Source: Saccharomycopsis fibuligera x Saccharomycopsis cf. fibuligera
Taxonomy: Eukaryota > Ascomycota > Saccharomycetes > Ascoideales > Saccharomycopsidaceae
Assembly (NCBI GenBank): GCA_001936135.1
Contig: CP012810.1
Coordinates: 2,418,001 to 2,482,000 of the forward strand
DNA: 64,000 bases
Direction of reading: 5' to 3'
Both the position numbers and the translations under genes were made by a program. Below, piece by piece: positions 9,796-18,351 of the stretch (position 1 is its first letter; each line of letters starts with the position of its first letter). The notes beneath the pieces are model-generated. The model saw only the letters and a list, made by a program, of their open reading frames with translations, had not been told where the DNA came from and did not search any database.

Positions 9796-10932
9796 ATGGC
9801 CAAGCATGATATTGCCAAAATCCTAGGCGCTCAAACTAGCAAGATTACCAAAGCCAAAGCAAACGCTGCTGCCTCTTCACACAACAGCAGTAAAAGCAAA
9901 GACAAACAGGACAAGATTGCCAATGTTATACTGCAACAAGAACAGAAACAACAACAACAACAAAAACAGAAAGAGCGAAAATCTGCTTCGCCAGTTTCCC
10001 TAGATGACAATGGTAAATGCAACACTGACAATTACAACTGGACAATAAAACCATACTTGATTTCCGTTGTCCCTAAAAATCCAAAAGCGCTATTTTACTC
10101 TGCTAGCCAATCCAATAGAAAGAAAGAAGTAACTCCCGCAACTAGTGAGGATAGTGGGAATAACGAAACTACCATTGAGACTGCTACCGAATACGACCCC
10201 CAGGGGAACATAAACACCGGTGATGTTGAGAAAAAGCCAGTAGTTGCATGTTTTGATCTTGATGGCACTCTAATCACTACCAAGTCAGGCCGCAAATTCC
10301 CCATGGGGAGCAGTGATTGGAAGTGGTTCAATGATAAAGTGATAGAGAAGCTTAAATCCGACATTGCCAGAGTTGATGTTGAAAATAGTGATATAATTAA
10401 TAAAAGTAGCGACAATAACAATAACAACAATAATGATAAGTTGTCAAAAAGTGAAGTGCAATCACAAAACACCACTATTGTGATATTCACCAATCAAGGA
10501 TCTATTGTGGCTCCTGAAGCCAACTCAACCACCGCCAAAGATCAGCGAAAGGTTTCCAAATCATTTAACAATTTCCAAACTAAAATTAATGCAATTTTGG
10601 CCTCATTGCGCAACAACGGAATTTTCAACGATGTGTTTGTCTACGCTGCTCCCAAGTTACCGGCAAAGCTTAAAAATGACCCTCGTTATCAGGATACCGA
10701 ATCTTTGGAAAATCCATTCGTAAGGAATCGCAAACCAAATATTGGGATGTGGGAGAATTTGATTTCTGAATTGGATAAATTTTCTGGGGAAGTGAGAGGT
10801 ACGGTGGATATTGCTAATAGTTTCTATGTTGGGGATGCAGCGGGAAGAAAAGGAGATTTTAGTAATAGTGATCGAGCATTTGCTAAAAATGTGGGAATTA
10901 GGTTCTTGACCCCGGAGGAGTACTTTAGCTGA
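9796..10932 (+). CDS. TPP1: DNA 3'-phosphatase (PNK3P/HAD family)
   Basis: The 378-residue protein removes 3'-phosphates from DNA strand breaks so polymerase and ligase can act, in the nucleus. A Lys/Gln/Ser-rich N-terminal tail (about residues 1-70) precedes the catalytic domain. HAD motif I is FDLDGTLI at about residue 152 (nucleophile Asp and general acid Asp). Motif II is IVIFTNQGS at about 229-237. A late motif IV region reads SFYVGDAAGRKGDFSNSDR. The protein ends just after RFLTPEEYF, so there is no kinase domain of animal PNKP type, as in S. cerevisiae Tpp1. An Asn-rich insertion at about residues 200-220 enlarges it beyond the yeast protein (about 238 residues). Neighbours MRPS8 and AIM36 match the S. 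cerevisiae gene order. Confidence 0.93.
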   Translation: MAKHDIAKILGAQTSKITKAKANAAASSHNSSKSKDKQDKIANVILQQEQKQQQQQKQKERKSASPVSLDDNGKCNTDNYNWTIKPYLISVVPKNPKALFYSASQSNRKKEVTPATSEDSGNNETTIETATEYDPQGNINTGDVEKKPVVACFDLDGTLITTKSGRKFPMGSSDWKWFNDKVIEKLKSDIARVDVENSDIINKSSDNNNNNNNDKLSKSEVQSQNTTIVIFTNQGSIVAPEANSTTAKDQRKVSKSFNNFQTKINAILASLRNNGIFNDVFVYAAPKLPAKLKNDPRYQDTESLENPFVRNRKPNIGMWENLISELDKFSGEVRGTVDIANSFYVGDAAGRKGDFSNSDRAFAKNVGIRFLTPEEYFS

Positions 10933-11268
10933 GTTCTTAGTTATTTTGTTTTTGTTTGTTTTTTTATATTGAGATTTAAAGAGAATTCACACACTATAAG
11001 GGGGATGTGTGCAAGGTACAATTTGTGAAGACATTTGCCATGCTTTACCACTAATTTACAGTTAATGAACGCTACACATATTTCAAAAAACTTAGTGATA
11101 GTTTTCCAAAAAGATTTTAAACGTAAGTGCTCGAAGATAGAACTAAAAGTGCATTAGGTTAAATGAATAACGAGTAGAAAAAAAAATAGTATAAAAAAAA
11201 GAAAAGGGTTAGCAGATAAGTAAGTAAACGAGTTCGTCAATATTACCCAAGCGGTAAAGCACCTAGTA
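10933..11268. other. Convergent intergenic region TPP1/TPR gene
   Basis: AT-rich 3' flanking sequence; nothing gene-like is seen. Confidence 0.6.
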
Positions 11269-12474
11269 TTAATTTTTCTTGTTTAAAAATTCCTGAGCCA
11301 TGGACGCAAATTGTGAGAAATTATTTCCTCCTTGTCCTTGGTTTTGATTTTGATTATATCCTTGATTATTATTGCCTTGATTTTGGTTCAGATTGCCTTG
11401 ATTTGACAAGAATCCTTGAGCCATTGATGCATATTGTGAGAAGCTAGAGCCACCGCTATTGCCATTATCATTACCATAACCGTTATTACCATAAGCTTGT
11501 TGAGAAGAGCCATCGCTTCTTCTACCACTTTGACCTCCCAAAAAACTTTGTGCCATGCCAGCGAGACTTCCAAGGCCTCCAGAAGACCCACCGGAAGAAG
11601 AGCCACTACCGTATTTATTGTTACCGCCTTGTGAATATCCGCCAGCGCTATTGCTACCATAGCTTTGTCCTCCACTACTACCACCTTGATTCATGGCGCC
11701 GGTGAATCCATTAATCAAGTCACTAATGTTACCAAACCCACCAGAAGAGCCGCCATTGTTACCACCATTATAGCCACCAGACCCATTTGAACTGCTACCT
11801 CCAAATGACGAAAGTAAAGAAGATAAGCCACCGGAGCTACTACCGGAGCTACCACCACCTGAACTCTTACCAGCCATACCGGCGGCCACTAGAGCCACCA
11901 ATGGGCCTAAACTTCCCATACTTTGAGATCCAGCACCGCCAGTGCTTGAACCACTATTTTTCAAGAACAATTTACTCAACAAGCTGAATTTGTTACTTGT
12001 GGAGCCACCATTATTCAACACTGAGCTCAAAATTGTGCTGCTGAGTCCTCTTTCTTGATCTCCCAAAGAGCGATCTTGAGCCACTGATCCACCGAGCAAA
12101 GTCAGCAAATGTTCCAAATTACGATTTAGGGAATTTTCAAGGCTTCTGTCATTTTCGTGACTGTTTGATTCGTTAAGTTGTGATGCTTTCTCAAAAGCAG
12201 AGGTGGCGGCTTGATAATCTTGCTGCTTGACGTGAAGTTCACCAATGGCAGCATGAGCATGGGCCGATTGTGAATTTGATGCTTGCAAGGCATGTTGAAT
12301 GTCACTGTTGGCTTGATCTAGTTGCCCAAGGCCAATGAGGGCTCTTGCTCTGTTAGCGAAGTATTTTGGGTTGTTGTCAATGTTGAGGGCGTGGTTGAAT
12401 TGCTCAAGGGCCTGTGAATAGTTCTGATCGAGCAATGCTGCTTCGCCATTGTGATTGTATGATTCTGCGGACAT
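11269..12474 (-). CDS. TPR protein with Gly/Ser/Asn-rich tail and MAQxFL repeats
   Basis: I do not recognise an orthologue. Residues 1-100 form about three tetratricopeptide repeats: EAALLDQNYSQALEQFNHAL, then KYFANRARALIGLGQLDQAN, then AHAAIGELHVKQQDYQAATS. These resemble the TPR units of SGT2/Hsp70-Hsp90 organising proteins. From about residue 165 the protein is Gly/Ser/Asn-rich, with a hydrophobic patch near 190 (LGPLVALVAAGMAG). Inside the low-complexity tail a short motif recurs: LAGMAQSFLGGQ (about 304-315), YASMAQGFLSNQ (about 347-358) and FASMAQEFLNKK at the C-terminus. The spacing suggests docking motifs on a flexible scaffold. A role as a co-chaperone-like adaptor is inference. It is divergent from FMN1. 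Confidence 0.85.
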   Translation of the reverse strand: MSAESYNHNGEAALLDQNYSQALEQFNHALNIDNNPKYFANRARALIGLGQLDQANSDIQHALQASNSQSAHAHAAIGELHVKQQDYQAATSAFEKASQLNESNSHENDRSLENSLNRNLEHLLTLLGGSVAQDRSLGDQERGLSSTILSSVLNNGGSTSNKFSLLSKLFLKNSGSSTGGAGSQSMGSLGPLVALVAAGMAGKSSGGGSSGSSSGGLSSLLSSFGGSSSNGSGGYNGGNNGGSSGGFGNISDLINGFTGAMNQGGSSGGQSYGSNSAGGYSQGGNNKYGSGSSSGGSSGGLGSLAGMAQSFLGGQSGRRSDGSSQQAYGNNGYGNDNGNSGGSSFSQYASMAQGFLSNQGNLNQNQGNNNQGYNQNQNQGQGGNNFSQFASMAQEFLNKKN

Positions 12475-12782
12475 GTTGGTAATTGGGGATTAAGGACTGC
12501 AATATGGAGCTAGCTGATTATTTATTGTTAATTATAATTTATACAAAACAGCGGTTGAAATGTTGCCGATTGCAATTGCTGATAGCTAATGAGTACTTGG
12601 TGAAGAGCAGTAAAACTGATCCAGAAAACTGAAACTGCGACGATGCAGCGATGATCCACTTGCTTCTTTATCACGTGACACTAAAGATGATTTATCATAA
12701 TCTTAAACTATTGTTATCACCAATCGCTAAATATTACTAAACACTCTCTAGACATCGACAAACACACCACCAATCCACAACC
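12475..12782. promoter_or_regulatory. Divergent promoter with E-box
   Basis: This 308-base divergent region contains the palindromic E-box TCACGTGA at 12671-12678, about 105 bases upstream of FMN1. CACGTG is the core bound by Cbf1-type bHLH factors in yeasts. Confidence 0.5.
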
Positions 12783-13352
12783 ATGAATAGACCACAAGTC
12801 GATATTCCAACTCAGCCGCAACCGCCTTTCCCTCTTACCGCCTCCAGCCACATTGTCTCTGGTTTTGGCCGAGGCTCACTGGATCTCGGCATTCCCACCG
12901 CCAATATCCCTATGGAATCACTTTCGCAACAATTCCACGACTTGCCAGTAGGCGTCTACTTTGGCTTCTGCCGTGTTTCTCCCAACCTGACTTACAAGGC
13001 AATTGAGGTAAAGCTGCTTGCTACTCCTGATAGCCAACAACAGCGGGCTGTGGAATTTAGTTATGGCCATAAACTCAGTGAAAAAGAGCTTAGTACGGTG
13101 TTCCCCCACGTTATGTCAATTGGATGGAACCCATTTTATCAAAATAAGGAAAAAGCAGCCGAAGTTCACATTATGCATAAATTTGATAGAAATTTTTACG
13201 GAGCGGCTATAGAGTTCAATGTGTTGGGTTATATTAGACCAGAATTGGATTATACTACAAAAGAGGCCTTAATTGCTGATATTCAGGAAGATATCGCTAT
13301 AGCACTTCGCACTTTGGACAGTGACGGTTACAAAAAATATAGTGAGTTATGA
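12783..13352 (+). CDS. FMN1: Riboflavin kinase
   Basis: The 189-residue protein phosphorylates riboflavin to FMN, the first step towards flavin cofactors. Family signatures are visible in order: SGFGRGSLDLGIPTANIP, in which the PTAN motif binds metal and phosphate; GVYFGFCRV; VMSIGWNPFYQNKEKAAEVH, which contains the conserved NP-F and the downstream Glu-Val-His; and the C-terminal LGYIRPELDY. The length fits fungal monofunctional riboflavin kinases, with no FAD synthetase domain. There is no obvious mitochondrial presequence. The start is the first in-frame ATG, in a CAACC-ATG context. Identification is secure. Confidence 0.94.
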   Translation: MNRPQVDIPTQPQPPFPLTASSHIVSGFGRGSLDLGIPTANIPMESLSQQFHDLPVGVYFGFCRVSPNLTYKAIEVKLLATPDSQQQRAVEFSYGHKLSEKELSTVFPHVMSIGWNPFYQNKEKAAEVHIMHKFDRNFYGAAIEFNVLGYIRPELDYTTKEALIADIQEDIAIALRTLDSDGYKKYSEL

Positions 13353-14990
13353 CTTCTAGTTGTTTGTAGTTAAAAGGCATTATAAATATTATACAATAGG
13401 AAAAACAACATAATTTGAGCATATGAGTGGAAAGTTACCCACATGTAATTTAGCCTATAAAAAAGGCCAACTGGTACCTATATTAGTGATTTAGTATATA
13501 AAATAAGTTACATCTACAAGATTAGATACCCAGAAATTATATAGTTTTATTTGAAAACTCAAATATTTGTTTCCAACCATTGCTAGATTTTTTTTTTTTT
13601 TTTTTTAATTTTATTTCAAAGCGACATTTTGTTTTGACCTGTAAAATTTTTTAAAACGATTCACAGTGGATATACTTCACTTAAAATTCACCATTAAACG
13701 CACTTTTACAGGTCACTTTTCTTTCAAAATAACCCATTTCCTGAAATAGAAATATAGCAAAAATCCAACCTGCTTGCAATGCTGCCAATGTTTTCCTTTT
13801 GGAACTAATACCTCTTATTTATTCTTTTTGATACCTCTAGTCTCATTTTGTAAATTAAAACAACCTGATAATTCCCATAAATTAGCATTTTTGGCCCAAA
13901 GACAACAGTTTGTCAAGCTGTTTGTTATAAGTGGTTCAACAAGCCAAACCCTTTGAATGACATATTATTACGATCCACTTCATTTGCATGAATAGCTGAA
14001 GGGTACAATATCTAGATTAATGTGGAAGAGAATTGTATTGAGTTAATAACTAAATTGGATTTCCGTAAAGCCTCATTTGACTGAACATGTAATAAAGAAC
14101 TGAAAATTTTTATATATTGAAGAATATAGGGAATCATCATGTAAAAGTTTGAAAAAAAGGCTTAGAACTGAAAGGGATTTAGTACCTAATATGTATATTT
14201 GACTATTCGTCTTCGACATGTTGAGCTTCTAATGCACACGAATTCCAACGCAAACCTGCAGGAGGAGGCAGGCGCCTATGCCATAGCATTACTCTGTAAT
14301 GCTACAATGTCGCCACTTTACCTATCAGTTTGCATCACACAAAGGAGCAACTTTTTCTTGGGCAAATTTTTGAAGTTGGGAAACCATGAAATCTCCAAAA
14401 GTCTCTAATGGTTTCTTTTGTTTATCTTTCCCTGATCTTTCTTTGCTTTCCTAACTCCAAATAAATCCTTGCACTGCTTTAACTTCTGAGTATATAGCAT
14501 TTATAAACCAACCTTCGAATCATGGTAGCAGCTCCAGTTATTGTATGACTTGAATTGACAAGATGGCCAGTTGCACATTGTGAATTTATCTTTGGATATT
14601 TATGAATTGCTATAAAAGAAAAATATGTGTTTTACTCGGATGATCTACAACAACAACAACAACAACTAAATTCACATTGAAAAACATCTGTCCTACTGCT
14701 CCCAGATCCCCTGTTACACTATAAATGGCATATTGTAAACCTTCTTTTACCTTCTTATCCGCGTGGAGACGGTTTCAGAAAGGCCACTCTTCTCTTCCCA
14801 TCACATATACGCTCACAGTGTCTAGCACAGATTCATTTACATAAATAGTCAACCTTTGTACACTAATCTTACCATCCAGTCAATACCTTTGTTTCGCTTA
14901 CACCCAATACAAAGGTCGGTATGAGAGGCTACTGTCTAGACATTCTGCTACACATGATGGGTGCAATCGCAGTTGACCCTGAATCCAGAT

Positions 14991-15008
14991 GTTCCGCTGT
15001 CGCGGAAC
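14991..15008. repeat. Perfect 7-bp hairpin
   Basis: GTTCCGC and GCGGAAC form a perfect inverted repeat around a TGTC loop. It lies 335 bases upstream of the nuclease-kinase start codon. Function is unknown. Confidence 0.9.
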
Positions 15009-15218
15009 CAGTCACGAGACTCAAATCACGAGAAATGGTACCTGACTGAATACTGGAGTTCTGTACAAATTTCAGTTAGTGTTCTTTTCTCAGTGTAGTT
15101 CATTGTTTCTGGTGGATGTTATTGCATAGTGAATAGCGAGTGGTTATTCGACCATTCTCTTTTACCTTCTTTCTCACTTACTGCGCTCAGTGTAGTTTTT
15201 CCTGCATGTCCTGGCATG

Positions 15219-15234
15219 CCAACATGCATGTTGG
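15219..15234. repeat. Perfect 16-bp palindrome
   Basis: CCAACATGCATGTTGG is perfectly self-complementary. It lies 109 bases upstream of the nuclease-kinase start codon, where an operator or dimeric transcription-factor site could sit. The overlapping sequence just 5' of it (GGCATGCC) is itself an 8-base palindrome. Confidence 0.9.
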
Positions 15235-15342
15235 GACGGGGGCGACATGCATTCTCACCACCAAGCCACAAACCAAGTTACAAGTTTTCCTTCAAGCAGA
15301 AATTGCAAAAAGAAAAAAACTGGTAACTAAACCAAAAAGCAC

Positions 15343-17811
15343 ATGAATATTACCTCAAACATTTTGGCAAATTTGCATCAGCCCCTTTGCGAAATTGATA
15401 AAGTGAATATGAACCCACAAGACGAAGAAATCAGAAAGCGCTCTTCAGACACCGGCACCGGAGCACTACCAGAGCTCGAGGCAAAGAAAGCCAGAGTAAA
15501 GCACAATGGTGGCGTGTCTTATGACAGTCATGCTGCTCGAACTAACCTTTATGCAAGTGAGAAACAAAAAGCTGATGAAGATTTGAAAAAATCAAAAAAA
15601 TGGAAAGCCATAGTGGAGCTAAACCCACAAGGAGTGGAGGGTACTCTTCCCAACACATACTTGATGATAAAAGGTGACACATATTTCAACTATTTGAGCA
15701 ACCTTGGTAGCGTGCGTGAAAAAGGTTATCAGCAACATTACAAAATATTGAGATTAATTTTTCTTTTTCAGCAATGCACTCTAATTCCAGTAATCACCAA
15801 GAAAGAAATGCATGAACCGCGATCTGCTATTGAGGTTATCGGCAAAGTAAGCCAAAGAAACAGCGGCTACACAAACTATTCAAACCGCTTTGAAAGTCGG
15901 TCGCCTACCCTTGTGCCTCTGGTGGGAGCATTTAACACACATTTGGACAATTCAATAATCGTGGAGCTATTGAGAAAGGCAGTTATAAGTGACCAGGGAT
16001 TCAGGTTTCCAGACTTCAGTTTCTTTAATAAAGGGCCGCCTCAGGCACAAAAAAACTTTAATGAGAGTTTCACGGTTGACAAGCTTCGTCTCACATTGCT
16101 TCGACCGTGTGTTGACCTCTTAAAGTCATTGACCGGCTTACGAACTATGTCAGAAGGATCAGGACAAACTTTCTATTTTAGCCCTCCAAATGAAAGCTGC
16201 TGCTCTGAAAGCAAACAGAATAAATCTCAAAATAAGGAAGAGACACAGTTCCACGTAACACCGGACTCCATGCTCTGTGTTGAGTCAGAGGATGGCTCAC
16301 AGCATGTAGTGGCAGCAATTGAAATAAAGCAAGCGTCAATAGACATTAAAAGAAAATTTCTAAAATTCAAAGAAAACTTCAATTTTCTGTCAAAGATGCT
16401 TGAGAAACGTGGGCTTTCGGTCGAGGCTCTCGAGTTTATGGCAGTATTCAACCAAGTCGCACACCAAATGCTATTTTGCGGTACAAATATTGGCATAATC
16501 AGCAATTATAACTGTCTTATTGCTTTCAAAATTAATTTTAACAAGATTATTGAGTCGGGTCAAACCTTTGTTGATATTACTGGAAGAATCTCGACTCAGT
16601 TCCCCATCCAAGAAATATATTTGATTGAGGCCGACAATCCAGATCAGTCATATGCATGCCTATTTTGTAAATTGATGTTACATTTATTCAGGATGTCCTC
16701 CATAGAAGAAGAGCTTGATTTGGCAGAAACGTGCATTAGCCCAGAGACACAAAAGGCTGTAGCAAAGTTTTTGTTGCAAGAAAATAAGGATAGACTCGAT
16801 GAGGCAATGACCACCAGAAATAGATTTGTGGAGAAATTAGTTGACCACTATTTCTTGAACTTGCAAAACTCAGGAGAACTACTTGATCTGGAATTCTATG
16901 GTCTCCATACTTTAATCAGTACTTTTCAGCAAAACAGCCAGTTCAAACTTGCTAACAGAAATGGTACCATGATAGAATTTGAAAAGATTGCCACTAGCAA
17001 GTTTGGCACACGCGTGCCAAAAATCATAGCTGGTTCGGCACCACAAGAGAGGTGGTCGCTTATCATCTCATTCCAGCAGGTTTACAAGATCTTTGATCCC
17101 AACCGCCTTCCACAGTACATAACATTGATGCATAATAAGTCACTGGGAAGTGTTGGTCTTGCGATTGCCTTTTTCAACTACGAAATGGCTTGCTACCAAA
17201 GGCTTATGAAGTACAGAGTTGACTGTGTACCAAATGTTCTAGGTTACGGGCACATAATGGATGACTGGGCTCCCGACAACAATAGTGGTAGCATTAGGAA
17301 ACGGCATAAATTGTTGGATTTGAGAGAAGCTGAAGATATGCCGTTGTCCAAATTGCCTGTTTCTGGCTTTTTCATCAAACTCACCAAGGTCAAGAAAGTT
17401 GCAAAGTTGACAGCAAAGGATTGGGTAATGAGATCTGCCGCGGTTGGATTGTGTAAGATACACAGTGCCGGCATTGCCCACAGAGATATAAAAAAGGATA
17501 ACATTCTTTTGGGGCTGATGGCCAACGGCCCAAGCAGAGCCAAAAAGGTTATTTGTGTGGATTTTGGGTTCAGTAAGGTTTACCGGCAAAGGGGTCAAGG
17601 CTCCCGCGTAGAGATTCTGAATGACCTCATTAAACACAACAGGAAAGATAACGAAAATGACTTTTTAAAAGATTATGAGCAACTTGACAATGTCTTTGAC
17701 CATAGCCTTTTGGACTATTTCTCACGAAAAGGAATCAGTATACGTAGTCTTATTGAAAACGAGATTGCAAACAACGAGTACTGGAAGGTGTTGGAATCAA
17801 AACTTGGCTAA
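15343..17811 (+). CDS. Putative PD-(D/E)XK nuclease-like / protein kinase fusion
   Basis: This intact 822-residue protein has no orthologue I can name. Residues 1-60 are charged with a possible nuclear signal (KKARVK near 49-54). In the middle, PDSMLCVE (P307, D308) and, 19 residues later, AIEIKQAS (E327, K329) give the D-x(n)-E-x-K spacing of PD-(D/E)XK nucleases. Residues about 540-780 form a protein kinase core. VYKIFD carries the probable ATP-anchoring K582 and NYEMACYQRL a candidate helix-C E614. IAHRDIKKDNILL has H713-R714-D715, K717 and N720, and CVDFGFSK has D740-F-G742. All key kinase residues are present. The glycine-rich loop is not evident and the C-lobe is short, as in FunK1-type or bacterial-like kinases. 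Nuclease plus kinase pairings are known among Crinkler-type eukaryotic effector-like proteins; kinship with these is inference. The gene stands alone in an enlarged intergenic zone. Confidence 0.75.
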   Translation: MNITSNILANLHQPLCEIDKVNMNPQDEEIRKRSSDTGTGALPELEAKKARVKHNGGVSYDSHAARTNLYASEKQKADEDLKKSKKWKAIVELNPQGVEGTLPNTYLMIKGDTYFNYLSNLGSVREKGYQQHYKILRLIFLFQQCTLIPVITKKEMHEPRSAIEVIGKVSQRNSGYTNYSNRFESRSPTLVPLVGAFNTHLDNSIIVELLRKAVISDQGFRFPDFSFFNKGPPQAQKNFNESFTVDKLRLTLLRPCVDLLKSLTGLRTMSEGSGQTFYFSPPNESCCSESKQNKSQNKEETQFHVTPDSMLCVESEDGSQHVVAAIEIKQASIDIKRKFLKFKENFNFLSKMLEKRGLSVEALEFMAVFNQVAHQMLFCGTNIGIISNYNCLIAFKINFNKIIESGQTFVDITGRISTQFPIQEIYLIEADNPDQSYACLFCKLMLHLFRMSSIEEELDLAETCISPETQKAVAKFLLQENKDRLDEAMTTRNRFVEKLVDHYFLNLQNSGELLDLEFYGLHTLISTFQQNSQFKLANRNGTMIEFEKIATSKFGTRVPKIIAGSAPQERWSLIISFQQVYKIFDPNRLPQYITLMHNKSLGSVGLAIAFFNYEMACYQRLMKYRVDCVPNVLGYGHIMDDWAPDNNSGSIRKRHKLLDLREAEDMPLSKLPVSGFFIKLTKVKKVAKLTAKDWVMRSAAVGLCKIHSAGIAHRDIKKDNILLGLMANGPSRAKKVICVDFGFSKVYRQRGQGSRVEILNDLIKHNRKDNENDFLKDYEQLDNVFDHSLLDYFSRKGISIRSLIENEIANNEYWKVLESKLG

Positions 17812-18110
17812 GTTGTTTTTGGTGAGCTTTGTTGGTATTTGAAGATTTGTTGTGTGTGCTAAATAATATTGTACTTGTTATTGTTATCAAGCTTTTAGTC
17901 CCAATGTTAATGTAGCAGGTTTGCCACAAGGTCAAGGTAAAATGTGTTTATTCAAGCAGACTGTTTGTTAAGCTTAAGTGGAAAAAAAAATGACAACGAT
18001 GAGGTAGACAACAATAGTAAATACAATGACAAACTTGAAAATATAAAGAGCGACACTTTCAAGCAACTATTACCCATGAATCCAGATGAAGAAAGCATTG
18101 GGCTCATTTC

Positions 18111-18141
<31 letters not shown>

Positions 18142-18351
18142 GACTCGTATTTGCAAAAAATTAAAAGAAATAGTGCCAGTTGAGTTTTTCAAAAATTGAT
18201 TAGGTATATTTGCTAGTTTTTTTGGTCTTACCCAAAGCTTTATATTTGACAAAGAAAAATAAGTAAGTCAAGTTAGCTTTTTTTTTTAAAAAAAGTCAAA
18301 CAAAACTTGAACGATTTGTATTGTCTATGTAAAGGTTATAGAATAAAAACT
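17812..18351. other. Convergent intergenic region
   Basis: This is 3' flanking DNA of the nuclease-kinase gene and the converging mitochondrial gene. A 26-base T run occupies 18116-18141. A 79-codon frame that runs through it has low-complexity content and is not called. Confidence 0.6.

Larger units (their letters stand above)
13353..15342. other. Two-kilobase noncoding stretch upstream of the nuclease-kinase gene
   Basis: No convincing gene is present; the longest frames are about 60-70 codons. A T run lies near 13589-13606 and a CAA repeat near 14649-14665. Towards the 3' end the sequence becomes less AT-rich. It holds a hairpin at 14991-15008 and a perfect 16-base palindrome at 15219-15234. 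A stretch this long is unusual between genes in this otherwise compact part of the window. Confidence 0.6.

Noticed and set aside
13353-15342. Mobile element or LTR remnant
   Set aside because: No paired terminal repeats, target duplications or transposon-like protein fragments were seen.
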